Shown: piece after piece, positions 32,455-39,294 of the stretch
Layout of the letters: each line of letters starts with the position of its first letter
Position numbering within the stretch: the stretch's first letter is position 1
Source: an uncultured Collinsella sp.
GTDB lineage: Bacteria > Actinomycetota > Coriobacteriia > Coriobacteriales > Coriobacteriaceae
Length of the DNA: 39,294 nucleotides
Reading direction: 5' to 3'
NCBI GenBank assembly: GCA_937923795.1
Contig: CALDWI010000003.1
Location: forward strand, 1 to 39,294
Notes under the pieces: model-generated
Database searches by the model: none
What the model was told of the DNA's origin: nothing
Seen by the model: the letters and a program-made list of their open reading frames with translations, nothing else
Position numbers and translations under genes: made by a program

Positions 32455-32597
32455 AAAAATGCGCCTTTCGTTTCGAGATTGTTTCAGACGTTATAACCAT
32501 CAACTCGTAGTCGAGCGTATTTTCGCAGGAATGGTGCGTATTTGCACCACGCTTCACAAAGTAATGAAAAAACTTTTCAGAAATTTGAATTTGTCGC

Positions 32598-32625
32598 TTG
32601 TGCTGCGGGCACTTTAGCGTAATAT
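32598..32625 (+). promoter_or_regulatory. Candidate promoter of the argG leader transcript
   Basis: TTGTGC (32598-32603) and TAATAT (32620-32625) are 16 bases apart. Upstream, TGGTGC / GCACCA (32532-32549) is a six-base palindrome that could bind a regulator such as ArgR, though it does not match an ARG box well. The resulting leader before argG would be about 375 bases. Confidence 0.4.
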
Positions 32626-32728
32626 AGCGACCATCGAAAACGGAGACGGAAAAACAACCGCTTACCGAGGAAAAGGTACCGTTTACGATATTAGAATTGC
32701 GCCCGGCGATAGGTGAAAGGAGAGGCAG

Positions 32729-32803
32729 ATGCAGTTCGTAACGATCATCACCACTGCAGACAATGCCATCCGACGCCAGCGCGCAATTTCCCGACGACGA
32801 TAA
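32729..32803 (+). CDS. Arginine-rich leader peptide upstream of argG
   Basis: A 24-residue ORF, too short for routine gene calling, with AAAGGAG (32716-32722) seven bases before the ATG. Six of its last ten residues are arginine (positions 15, 16, 18, 22, 23, 24), and it ends with three consecutive Arg codons and TAA. Four of the six are CGA, a codon that argG itself seems to avoid in favour of CGC and CGT. Leader peptides loaded with the end-product amino acid are the hallmark of ribosome-mediated attenuation (as for trp, his and leu). The fit with argG-argH, the arginine genes downstream, makes chance unlikely. Confidence 0.75.
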   Translation: MQFVTIITTADNAIRRQRAISRRR

Positions 32804-32951
32804 CAATCGTCTCTGTCCGCATGGGGCGAATTGCCTCAACAGAGTCATTTTGAGGTCGTTGGGTTTTAGCACGACATTGCTGCATGTTTCTAGGGCATGT
32901 ATGTGCTGATTTTTGCTATTTAACCTGATATTGCACGGTTTTTGACCTCAA
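32783..32951 (+). promoter_or_regulatory. Competing RNA pairings, possible arginine attenuator
   Basis: Mutually exclusive stems can be drawn after the leader peptide: GACGAT/ATCGTC (32796-32811), which includes the last Arg codons and stop; GCAATT/AATTGC (32783-32788, 32829-32834); CCTCAA/TTGAGG (32834-32839, 32850-32855); and TTGAGGTC/GACCTCAA (32850-32857, 32944-32951). AGCAC/GTGCT (32868-32872, 32903-32907) precedes TTTTT at 32910 and could be a weak terminator. The order fits an attenuator, but no strong terminator stem was found and no folding energy was computed. Confidence 0.5.
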
Positions 32952-33008
32952 GGTGACTTGCAACTGACCGATGTTCTAACTAGCTACCAAGGGCGAAAGG
33001 AAACAGCC

Positions 33009-34235
33009 ATGAGCAAGGAAAAAGTCGTTCTCGCATATTCCGGTGGTCTTGATACATCCGTATGTGTCAAATGGCTCCAGGACGAGAAGAATCTCGATGT
33101 CGTTTGTGTCTGCGGCAACGTGGGCCAGGAAGAGACCGGACTGGATGCCAAGAAGCAGAAGGCGCTCGACCTGGGCGTTCTCGATTGCCAGGTGCTCGAC
33201 CTGCGCGACGAGTTCTCTGATGAGTTCCTGACTAAGGCCATCGCAGCAAACTCCATGTACGAGAACAAGTATCCGCTGCTCTCCGCCCTGTCTCGCCCGC
33301 TGCTTGCCAAGAAGCTTGTTGAGGTCGCCCACGAGTTTGGCGCTACCTACGTCGCCCACGGCTGCACCGGCAAGGGTAACGACCAGGTCCGTTTTGAGGC
33401 TGCCGTCAAGGCCCTCGACCCCGAGCTCAAGGTTATCGCCCCGGTTCGCGAGTGGGACCTGAAGTGCCGTCCCGACGAGGTCGCCTATGCCCACGCCCAC
33501 AACGTGCCGGTTCCCGAGGGTGCCAACGACAACCCCTACTCCATCGACGACAACCTGTGGGGTCGTGCCATTGAGTGCGGTCACCTGGAGGATCCCTGGA
33601 ACGAGCCGCTCGACGACGCTTGGGTTATGACCAAGAACCCCGAGGACACGCCGGACACCCCGACCTACACCGAGATTGAGTTTGAGGCCGGCAAGCCCGT
33701 CGCCGTCGACGGCAAGAAGATGAAGCTCTCCGAGATCGTCATCGCCCTCAACAAGATCTCCGGCGACAATGGCTTTGGCCGTCTCGATCTGGTCGAGGAT
33801 CGCCTGGTGGGCCTTAAGAGCCGCGAGTGCTACGAGGTTCCCGGCGCCCTGACGCTCATCACCGCCCACAAGGCGCTCGAGGACATCTGCGTCGAGGGCG
33901 ACCTGCTCAAGACCAAGATTAAGCTCGAGCAGGATTGGGCCACCGCCGTGTACAACGGCCAGTGGTACAGCCCGCTCAAAAACGCGCTCGACGCCTTTAT
34001 GGCTGACACCCAGAAGTTCGTGACCGGCACTGTCCGTCTGAAGTTCTTTAAGGGCAACTGCCATGTCGTCGGCCGCAAGAGCCCCTTCAGCCTCTACGAC
34101 TACGGTCTGGCTACCTACGACCGCGACACCACGTTTGACGAGAAGGCCAGCGCCGGCTTTATCGAGATCGATACGCTGTCGCTCAAGACGTGGGCAAAGG
34201 TCCAGGGCCCCAGCTCTGCTGCCGCTCAGGCCTAG
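33009..34235 (+). CDS. argG: Argininosuccinate synthase
   Basis: ArgG joins citrulline and aspartate with ATP to give argininosuccinate in the cytoplasm. The ATP pyrophosphatase loop AYSGGLDTSV (residues 9-18), YVAHGCTGKGNDQVRFE, the citrulline-binding YSIDDNLWGRAIECG and the C-terminal GRKSPFSLYDYGLATY are all present. Length is 408 residues, typical. AAAGGA lies eight bases before ATG 33009; an earlier in-frame start at 32958 lacks family similarity. The gene follows a 375-base leader with an arginine-rich peptide. argH lies 522 bases downstream. Confidence 0.96.
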   Translation: MSKEKVVLAYSGGLDTSVCVKWLQDEKNLDVVCVCGNVGQEETGLDAKKQKALDLGVLDCQVLDLRDEFSDEFLTKAIAANSMYENKYPLLSALSRPLLAKKLVEVAHEFGATYVAHGCTGKGNDQVRFEAAVKALDPELKVIAPVREWDLKCRPDEVAYAHAHNVPVPEGANDNPYSIDDNLWGRAIECGHLEDPWNEPLDDAWVMTKNPEDTPDTPTYTEIEFEAGKPVAVDGKKMKLSEIVIALNKISGDNGFGRLDLVEDRLVGLKSRECYEVPGALTLITAHKALEDICVEGDLLKTKIKLEQDWATAVYNGQWYSPLKNALDAFMADTQKFVTGTVRLKFFKGNCHVVGRKSPFSLYDYGLATYDRDTTFDEKASAGFIEIDTLSLKTWAKVQGPSSAAAQA

Positions 34236-34250
34236 CGCCTCCTTCCCTTG

Positions 34251-34278
34251 GTATCCGCGCGGCCCATCCGCGTGATAC
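34251..34278 (+). other. Hairpin shortly after argG
   Basis: GTATC and CGCGG pair with CCGCG and GATAC round CCCAT, 16 bases after the argG stop. A second pairing, CATAACG / CGTTATG (34278-34284, 34307-34313), follows. Neither has a T tract; they may form the 3' end of the argG message. Confidence 0.45.
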
Positions 34279-34388
34279 ATAACGGGCGCACGGGGTCCCT
34301 ACCTTTCGTTATGCTTGCTGACACTTCTTAACATCGGTGGCCCCTACGTTCCGCCCGCATATATGATGCCGCGTCTGCGGCTGAGTCC

Positions 34389-34418
34389 GAGCCCCGCCGG
34401 GGTTGTCCGGCGGGGCTC
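34389..34418 (+). terminator. Strong GC hairpin between argG and the small ORF
   Basis: A perfect 12-base stem (GAGCCCCGCCGG with CCGGCGGGGCTC) round GGTTGT, followed by CTTCT. It probably ends most argG transcripts, so argH would need its own promoter or rely on read-through. Confidence 0.7.
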
Positions 34419-34468
34419 CTTCTATCAATTTGGCGGCTCTGTGCCTATATATATGAGGAGTATCCATT

Positions 34469-34639
34469 ATGTTCAATGCTATCGCGCATGCTTTGCTTGC
34501 CCTTGCGCCCGAGTTCGATGCTGTAAGGGTCGAGGACGTTCCTATGAGCCTGAAGGCCTGGATCGATGGTTCGCAGGGCAACATCCGGAGGGAGACGTTG
34601 GGCGCCAAGTGCATGGTGCGTCACTTCTTTGCAAATTAG
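34469..34639 (+). CDS. Small protein of unknown function between argG and argH
   Basis: A 56-residue ORF starting MFNAIAHALLALAPEFD and ending KCMVRHFFAN. GAGGAG (34455-34460) lies eight bases before the ATG, the best-quality ribosome site in this stretch. Codon third positions are G/C-rich like the neighbours. The first 13 residues are hydrophobic, the rest mixed. I recognise no family. It may be a real small protein co-expressed with argH or a decayed gene remnant. Confidence 0.5.
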   Translation: MFNAIAHALLALAPEFDAVRVEDVPMSLKAWIDGSQGNIRRETLGAKCMVRHFFAN

Positions 34640-34757
34640 CCACATGGCCCCGCGCGCGGCAGGGAGTGTGTAAAACTAGCGGTTGATAAATCGCTTTAGC
34701 GACAGGGCACATTGCTTTGGACGCTTGTTTTGGTATTTGGAGAAAGGAGACGGTTCC

Positions 34758-36188
34758 ATGGCTCTTTGGGGCGGTCGTTTTGAGGCGGGCGTGGCCGAGG
34801 TCACGCAGGAGTTTGGCGCGTCGCTGCCGGTCGACAAACATCTCTATAAGCAGGATATCGCCGGCTCTAAGGCGCATGCCAAGATGTTGGCCGCCCAGGG
34901 CATCATCAGTGCCGAGGACGAGCAGGCGATTGCCAAGGGCCTGACCGGAATCGAACAGGATATCGATGCCGGCAACTTCACCTTCGATATCAACGACGAG
35001 GACATTCATATGTCCATCGAGAGCGAGCTGACGCGCCGCATCGGCGAGGCCGGTAAGCGCTTGCATACCGGGCGTTCGCGCAACGACCAGGTGGCGACCG
35101 ATACGCGTCTGGGCGTCAAGGCGCTGGCCAAGGAGCTCATGGAGGCCAATCTTGAGCTGCGCCATGTGCTGGTGGATGCGGCCAAGAAGTACGACAAGGT
35201 GATTCTGCCGGGCTACACGCACATGCAACATGCTCAGCCCGTGCTGCTGTCGCATCACCTGCTGGCGTATTCCTGGATGTTCGCGCGCGACTTTACGCGT
35301 TTGAAGGCCGCCTTTGATGCTGCCGACAACTGCCCGCTGGGTGCCGCTGCGCTTGCCGGTACGAGCTATCCGCTCGATCGCCAGATGACGGCTGCCGAAC
35401 TTGGCTTTGCGGGCGTGATCCCCAACTCGCTCGATGCCGTTTCCGACCGTGATTTTCTGCTCGATCTGCATTACGCCGGATCCGTCATGGCGATGCACCT
35501 GTCGCGTCTTTCCGAGGAGATCGTACTGTGGTCGAGCTCCGAATTTGGCTTTATCACGCTTTCCGACTCGTACTCCACTGGCTCGTCCATCATGCCGCAG
35601 AAGAAGAATCCCGACTTTGCCGAGCTTATCCGCGGCAAGAGCGGCCGTGTGTATGGCAACCTGGTGCAGCTGCTCGTGACCATGAAGGGCCTGCCGCTTG
35701 CTTATAACAAGGACTTGCAGGAGGACAAGGAGGGCGCGCTCGATACCGCCCATACGCTCATGCAGTGCCTGTCCGTTATGGCCGGAATGATTTCGACTTG
35801 GACCGTCAACGAGGATGCCATGGCGCGCGAGTGCGGCGTGGGGCACCTTGCCGCTACCGATGTTGCCGATTACCTGGCCAAGCGTGGCCTGCCGTTCCGC
35901 GAGGCACATGCCGTGGTGGGGCATCTGGTTCTGATGTGTGAGAAGCGCGGCTGCAATCTTGAGGACCTGCCGTTTGAGGTGTTCCAAGAGGCAAGCCCGC
36001 TCTTTGAGCACGACATTACCGAGGCGCTCGACATCCCGTCGATTGTCGCCGCGCGCACGACCGAGGGCGGCACCGCCCCTGCCGCCGTTGCCGTGCAGCT
36101 GCAGCGTGCCGAGGCGCAGCTCGTGGTCGACGAAGGTGTGTTTGGGTCACTGACTAAGGTCGTCGAGATGGGCCACGGGGTAAAGTAG
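34758..36188 (+). CDS. argH: Argininosuccinate lyase
   Basis: ArgH cleaves argininosuccinate to arginine and fumarate, the last step of arginine synthesis. It belongs to the fumarase/aspartase superfamily: MALWGGRF at the N-terminus, HMSIESEL, GRSRNDQVATDTRL, GYTHMQHAQPV and the signature GSSIMPQKKNP (275-285) with the catalytic serine loop. Length is 476 residues. AAAGGAG lies eight bases before ATG 34758; the longer in-frame start was rejected. TGTGTAAAACT at 34666-34676 is a possible -10 region. The gene ends with a terminator 50 bases downstream. Confidence 0.96.
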   Translation: MALWGGRFEAGVAEVTQEFGASLPVDKHLYKQDIAGSKAHAKMLAAQGIISAEDEQAIAKGLTGIEQDIDAGNFTFDINDEDIHMSIESELTRRIGEAGKRLHTGRSRNDQVATDTRLGVKALAKELMEANLELRHVLVDAAKKYDKVILPGYTHMQHAQPVLLSHHLLAYSWMFARDFTRLKAAFDAADNCPLGAAALAGTSYPLDRQMTAAELGFAGVIPNSLDAVSDRDFLLDLHYAGSVMAMHLSRLSEEIVLWSSSEFGFITLSDSYSTGSSIMPQKKNPDFAELIRGKSGRVYGNLVQLLVTMKGLPLAYNKDLQEDKEGALDTAHTLMQCLSVMAGMISTWTVNEDAMARECGVGHLAATDVADYLAKRGLPFREAHAVVGHLVLMCEKRGCNLEDLPFEVFQEASPLFEHDITEALDIPSIVAARTTEGGTAPAAVAVQLQRAEAQLVVDEGVFGSLTKVVEMGHGVK

Positions 36189-36238
36189 GGATTTGGCTGA
36201 AGACGTATTGTCCATTTATTGATAAATCGTTTTCGCTT

Positions 36239-36272
36239 TACGGGCGCCTGCTGATGTGGGAGCCCGTATTTT
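36239..36272 (+). terminator. Terminator after argH
   Basis: TACGGGC pairs with GCCCGTA across a 16-base loop and is followed by TTTTG. Confidence 0.7.
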
Positions 36273-36573
36273 GTTGCTATGGGGGAGGGGCTTGTCGAGA
36301 ACTTCTGTAGGACCTTTGGGCAGGTTGTGAAGGGGATACGTTCGCGGGCGGCAACCGACCGCCTGCTCTGTTCGGCGCGGTTGATGGGCGGTCGGATGGT
36401 ACTCTAATCGGGCTTCGAAACAGAAGTGACACATATGGAGCGCTTTAATAAATTGCAACGTTTCAATAAACAGCTTTTTGTTTAACTGCAGCTAAAACTC
36501 TGTTACGATGCAGTCCAGGCGGGTGCCGGAATGGGACTTGGGCACGCGCGAACCTACTTGAAAGGCTACTTTT
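36273..36573 (+). other. Intergenic region upstream of ndk
   Basis: No convincing gene. It holds a perfect nine-base inverted repeat CCGACCGCC / GGCGGTCGG (36355-36363, 36387-36395) and an imperfect direct repeat, CGCTTTAATAAA and CGTTTCAATAAA, 18 bases apart (36441 and 36459). These lie ahead of a weak promoter-like pair TTTAAC (36481) and TACGAT (36504) with a 17-base spacer. The tandem AT-rich boxes could be a regulator site or an UP-like element for ndk. Confidence 0.35.
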
Positions 36574-36978
36574 ATGGCTATCGAGAAGACCTTCATCATG
36601 ATTAAGCCCGACGCCGTGCGCGACCGCAAGATCGGCGAGATCGTTGCTCGCATTGAGCGCAGCGGCCTTGTCATCGAGCGCATGGAGATGACCACGCTCG
36701 AGCGCGCTACCGTCGAGGAGCACTACGCCCATCTGGCCGAGAAGCCCTTCTTTGGCGGTCTCTGCGACTTTATGACGAGCGGTCCGGTCGTCAAGATGGT
36801 TGTTTCCGGTCTCTCCGCTGTTGCTAAGATGCGCACCCTCATGGGTGCTACCAACCCGCTTGACGCTGCTCCTGGTACCATCCGCGGCGACTTTGCTGTC
36901 GATGTCAACGCCAACGTGATCCATGGCTCCGACTGCCTGGAGAACGCCGAGATCGAGATCAAGCGCTTCTTTGGCTAA
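36574..36978 (+). CDS. ndk: Nucleoside diphosphate kinase
   Basis: NDK moves the gamma-phosphate between nucleoside triphosphates and diphosphates through a phosphohistidine. The start EKTFIMIKPDAV, the Kpn-loop and GATNPLDAAPGTIRGDF, and the active-site NVIHGSD with His117 are intact. The residue after HGSD is Cys121 where Ser is usual; it normally hydrogen-bonds the neighbouring glutamate, so a mild effect is possible. Length is 134 residues. GAAAGG lies nine bases upstream. It is a single-gene transcript ended by a strong terminator. Confidence 0.96.
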   Translation: MAIEKTFIMIKPDAVRDRKIGEIVARIERSGLVIERMEMTTLERATVEEHYAHLAEKPFFGGLCDFMTSGPVVKMVVSGLSAVAKMRTLMGATNPLDAAPGTIRGDFAVDVNANVIHGSDCLENAEIEIKRFFG

Positions 36979-37016
36979 ACCAGCTTTGACTCCTTAAAGC
37001 TGTTAGCGTGTGGCTT

Positions 37017-37050
37017 GGGCGCCGCGGAGCTCCATCCGCGGCGCCCTTTT
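37017..37050 (+). terminator. Rho-independent terminator after ndk
   Basis: A perfect 12-base stem (GGGCGCCGCGGA with TCCGCGGCGCCC) round a six-base loop, then TTTTATTT. Confidence 0.93.
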
Positions 37051-37067
37051 ATTTCAAAATCTATGAA

Positions 37068-37102
37068 GGGGCCCGCTCGGACATGCGTTCCGAGCGGGCC
37101 CC
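37068..37102 (-). terminator. Hairpin terminator for rpiB
   Basis: A perfect 14-base inverted repeat (37068-37081 with 37089-37102) round a seven-base loop, 27 bases after the rpiB stop on the minus strand. Only TTCATAG follows, so it is a strong stem with a weak T tract. Confidence 0.75.
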
Positions 37103-37129
37103 TGCTGTTAGCTTGTGGCACTGAATAGT

Positions 37130-37597
37130 TTAGGCTTCGTCGACAACCTTAAGGCCGCGCGTGTGGTCGATCTCGTTGAGAAGGTTAACGCGGCGCTCGT
37201 GACGACCGCCCTCAAACTCGGTGTCGAGCCACTCGTCGACAATCATCTTGGCGAGCTCGGAGCCCACGACGCGGGCGCCAAAGGCGAGCACGTTGGTATT
37301 GTTGTGCATGCGGGAGAGCTTGGCGCTGAAGGGCTCGGAGCACACAACGGCGCGTACGCCCTCGACCTTGTTGGCAGCCAGGCTGATCCCGACGCCGGTG
37401 CCACAGATGAGGATGCCCAGGTCGACGTCGCCGTTGGCAACGGCCTTAGCCACCTTGTAGCCGGCGATAGGGTAGTCAAAGCTCTCGGAGGTGTCGGTGC
37501 CAAAGTTCACGACCTCGCAGCCGCGCTCCTTCAGGTGCTCGGAAATGATGTTCTTGAGCTCGACGGCGGCGTGGTCGTTACCGATACCGATCTTCAT
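37130..37597 (-). CDS. rpiB: Ribose-5-phosphate isomerase B
   Basis: RpiB interconverts ribose 5-phosphate and ribulose 5-phosphate in the pentose phosphate pathway. It is a 155-residue RpiB/LacAB-fold protein: GIGNDHAAVELK (residues 4-15), DYPIAGYKVAKAV, the active-site loop ILICGTGVGISLAANK with Cys65, and RMHNNTNVLAFGARVVG with His98. GAGAGGAA precedes the ATG. The frame stays open upstream, but the added residues are not family-like. LacA/LacB subunits are relatives; the GTGVG loop and the absence of a lac operon favour RpiB. Confidence 0.92.
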   Translation of the reverse strand: MKIGIGNDHAAVELKNIISEHLKERGCEVVNFGTDTSESFDYPIAGYKVAKAVANGDVDLGILICGTGVGISLAANKVEGVRAVVCSEPFSAKLSRMHNNTNVLAFGARVVGSELAKMIVDEWLDTEFEGGRHERRVNLLNEIDHTRGLKVVDEA

Positions 37598-37831
37598 GGA
37601 TGGTTCCTCTCTGGTCTGTGCGGCGCAAATGCTAAAGGTGTTTACCGCGTTCGACTGCATGATAGCGCGACTTTTGCGTAAACGCTCGAGCGTTTTTTGG
37701 TCAAACGCTTTAGCAGGCAACAAGACTGACTTCTTGTGAATGAATGTCGTCAGTTTGCGCTTGAGCGCCGTCTGCCGGAACCATGGTTGCGGTTTTTGAT
37801 GCATTGTTATCAAATAAAGGAGCTAACTATT

Positions 37832-37891
37832 ATGAGAGCCCAGCCCGTTATGCAAGCAGGAGATACCTATGCCTACCGATTCCATCCGTGA
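37832..37891 (+). CDS. Possible 19-codon upstream ORF overlapping the cysteine desulfidase start
   Basis: ATG 37832 has a strong AAAGGAG nine bases upstream and opens a 19-residue frame (MRAQPVMQAGD...) that ends at TGA 37889-37891, 23 bases into the next gene in another frame. The arrangement would allow translational coupling or competition with the main start at 37869, which has its own GCAGGAG. It contains no cysteine codon. It could also be fortuitous. Confidence 0.4.
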   Translation: MRAQPVMQAGDTYAYRFHP

Positions 37892-39188
37892 TGCCGCGTT
37901 TTGCGATGTTTTGAACCGCGAACTTGTCTGCGCGCTCGGCTGTACCGAGCCCATTGCCGTTGCCTATGCAGCGGCACTGGCGAGCCAGACGCTCGGTTGC
38001 GAGCCCGATCATATGGATGTTGCCTGCTCGGGCAACATCATCAAGAACGTTAAGAGCGTGACCGTGCCCAACTCGGGCGGTATGCACGGTATTGAAGCCG
38101 CGGCCGTGCTGGGTGCCGTGGGCGGCGACGCCAAAAGCGCGCTCGAGGTGCTCGAGAGCGTTAACGATGAAGACCGTGCTCGCGTGGCCGAGCTCCTCGC
38201 CGACGCCGACTACTGCGATGTATCGCTTGTCGAGGGTGTGCCCAACCTCTACATCAAGGTGACTGCCACGGCCGGGGGCCATACCGCGGTCGTCGAGATT
38301 ACCGACCACCACACCAATGTCACGTGCCATACCCTCGACGGTATTCCGGTGTGCGGCAAGTCGGCGGGGGAGTGTGCCGCCTGCGCCGAGCGCGTCGTGG
38401 CCGAGCGGGCGGCAGATAACGCCGACACGCCCATGTCGATCGAGACCATCATCGACTTTATCGAGGACGGTGACATTGAGGACGCCCGCGCTGCCGTTGA
38501 GCGTCAGATTGAGCTGAACGGTGCGATCAGTGCCGAGGGCCTGGCGCACGCTTGGGGCGCCGAGGTGGGCCGTACGCTGCTGGGTGCACGTGCCGATGAC
38601 GTCGCCTGCCGTGCCCGCGCCCGTGCAGCCGCCGGGTCCGACGCCCGCATGAACGGCTGCGCGCTGCCGGTCGCCATTGTGTGCGGCTCGGGCAATCAGG
38701 GCATTACCTGCGCGCTGCCCGTTATGGAGTATGCCGAGTATCTGCGCTGCGACCACGATCGCCTGGTGCGCGCCGTGATGCTGTCCGATCTTATCGCTGT
38801 GCATATCAAGAGCTATATTGGTGCGCTCTCGGCGTTTTGCGGTGCTATTTGTGCCGCGTGCGGCGCCGGCGCTGCGATTACCTGGCTGTGCGGTGGTACG
38901 CGCGAGCAGATTGGCGCGACGGTCTCGAACACGCTCGGCAACGTTGGCGGCATCGTGTGCGATGGCGCCAAGGCAAGCTGTGCCGCCAAGATTTCCGCTG
39001 CCGTCGATGCGGCGATTTTGGGCCACGATATGGCCATGCAGGGCCGTGGCTTCCGTGCCGGCGAGGGCCTGATCCAGGATACCGTCGAGCAGACAATCGC
39101 CAGCATGGGCTACGTGGGCCGTGTGGGCATGAAAGATACCGACGTCGAGATCCTTAACATCATGATCGGCAAAACCCAGGTGTGCTAG
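37869..39188 (+). CDS. L-cysteine desulfidase, CyuA/UPF0597 family
   Basis: A 439-residue member of the UPF0597 (YhaM/CyuA) family, relatives of iron-sulfur serine dehydratases; characterised members break L-cysteine down to pyruvate, ammonia and sulfide with a [4Fe-4S] cluster and no PLP. LGCTEPIAVAYAAALA (from residue 23), CSGNIIKNVKSVTVPN, HTNVTCHTLDG, SGNQGITCALPV and NVGGIVCDGAKASCAAK are family motifs. Cys25, Cys324, Cys364 and Cys371 are my best candidates for cluster ligands (inference). GCAGGAG lies six bases before ATG 37869. No transporter gene is visible after it within the window. The likely role is cysteine catabolism and hydrogen sulfide production in an anaerobe. Confidence 0.88.
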   Translation: MPTDSIRDAAFCDVLNRELVCALGCTEPIAVAYAAALASQTLGCEPDHMDVACSGNIIKNVKSVTVPNSGGMHGIEAAAVLGAVGGDAKSALEVLESVNDEDRARVAELLADADYCDVSLVEGVPNLYIKVTATAGGHTAVVEITDHHTNVTCHTLDGIPVCGKSAGECAACAERVVAERAADNADTPMSIETIIDFIEDGDIEDARAAVERQIELNGAISAEGLAHAWGAEVGRTLLGARADDVACRARARAAAGSDARMNGCALPVAIVCGSGNQGITCALPVMEYAEYLRCDHDRLVRAVMLSDLIAVHIKSYIGALSAFCGAICAACGAGAAITWLCGGTREQIGATVSNTLGNVGGIVCDGAKASCAAKISAAVDAAILGHDMAMQGRGFRAGEGLIQDTVEQTIASMGYVGRVGMKDTDVEILNIMIGKTQVC

Positions 39189-39215
39189 TTACGCGGTTTT
39201 ACCAAACCGCGTAAC
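39188..39215 (+). terminator. Hairpin after the cysteine desulfidase gene
   Basis: GTTACGCGGTTT pairs perfectly with AAACCGCGTAAC round TACC, starting at the stop codon. No T tract follows on the plus strand. Confidence 0.65.
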
Positions 39216-39264
39216 CAGTCGACGCTGCAAACGCCCCTAAGCGGCAATCTGCCTTTCAATCGTC

Positions 39265-39289
39265 GGGCATGGCCAGAAGGCCTATGCCC
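39265..39289. other. Hairpin at the window edge
   Basis: GGGCAT and GGCC pair with GGCC and ATGCCC round AGAA, with one bulged T. It may be the terminator of a gene lying beyond the window on either strand. Confidence 0.4.
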
Positions 39290-39294
39290 TCCTC

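Noticed and set aside
32680..32700. T-box leader before argG because of a GGTACC-like core
   Set aside because: The surrounding T-box consensus and specifier/antiterminator elements are absent; the Arg leader peptide explains the region better.
32976..34280. 434-codon minus-strand ORF opposite argG
   Set aside because: It is antisense to a clear argG, has a Val/Gly/Asp/Leu-rich composition typical of reversed GC-rich codons, and no ribosome site.
36279..36410. 43-codon ORF in the argH-ndk gap
   Set aside because: No ribosome site at a sensible distance and it spans a nine-base inverted repeat; probably chance.

Overview
The window looks like chromosomal DNA of a high-GC Gram-positive bacterium of the class Coriobacteriia, most likely Collinsella or a close relative. 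This is inferred from three things: an actinobacterial-style division cluster (ftsW-murG-murC-murB-ftsQ-ftsZ-pgeF, then yggS-sepF-yggT-divIVA, with no ftsA), strong AGGAGG-type ribosome binding sites, and GC-rich codon choice. No database search was possible.

Bases 1-8547 hold the end of a division and cell-wall (dcw) cluster: the C-terminal part of murD, then ftsW, murG, murC, murB, ftsQ and ftsZ, all on the plus strand, closed by a strong terminator. Bases 8699-13935 hold pgeF followed with a 4-base overlap by a complete phosphate ABC importer operon, pstS-pstC-pstA-pstB-phoU. Bases 14055-16614 resume the division cluster with yggS, sepF, a yggT gene that appears to start at an ATC codon, and divIVA. 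The pst operon therefore sits inside a block that is usually contiguous in actinobacteria.

Bases 16695-19334 are minus-strand: a nitroreductase and a second phosphate system (a PiT-type permease with its DUF47/PhoU-like partner). Bases 19548-22726 are plus-strand: a small protein with a candidate LexA operator and possibly leaderless start, a Bax-inhibitor-1 family membrane protein, a PARG-type macrodomain protein that lacks the expected catalytic glutamate, and an SGNH esterase. Bases 23059-25513 hold thiD and thiC on the minus strand under a TPP riboswitch. Next come a membrane-anchored protein of unknown function, yaaA (minus), an M18 aminopeptidase (minus), polA (plus) and a Cof-type HAD phosphatase (minus).

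Bases 32598-36188 hold arginine biosynthesis: argG and argH, with an arginine-rich leader peptide and competing RNA pairings ahead of argG and a 56-codon ORF between the two. The window ends with ndk, rpiB (minus) and a CyuA/UPF0597-type L-cysteine desulfidase.

The least expected signals are non-coding. Two loci (17396-17587 and 31367-31615) share two short sequence boxes, a hairpin with a CCAA loop, and a very long perfect inverted repeat, and each is preceded by an A/C-rich tract that runs into the adjoining gene. A third locus (22782-22997) carries six copies of a 15-base site in strictly alternating orientation every 40-41 bases. Other points of interest are the arginine leader, the ATC start of yggT and the PARG-like protein with an altered active site.
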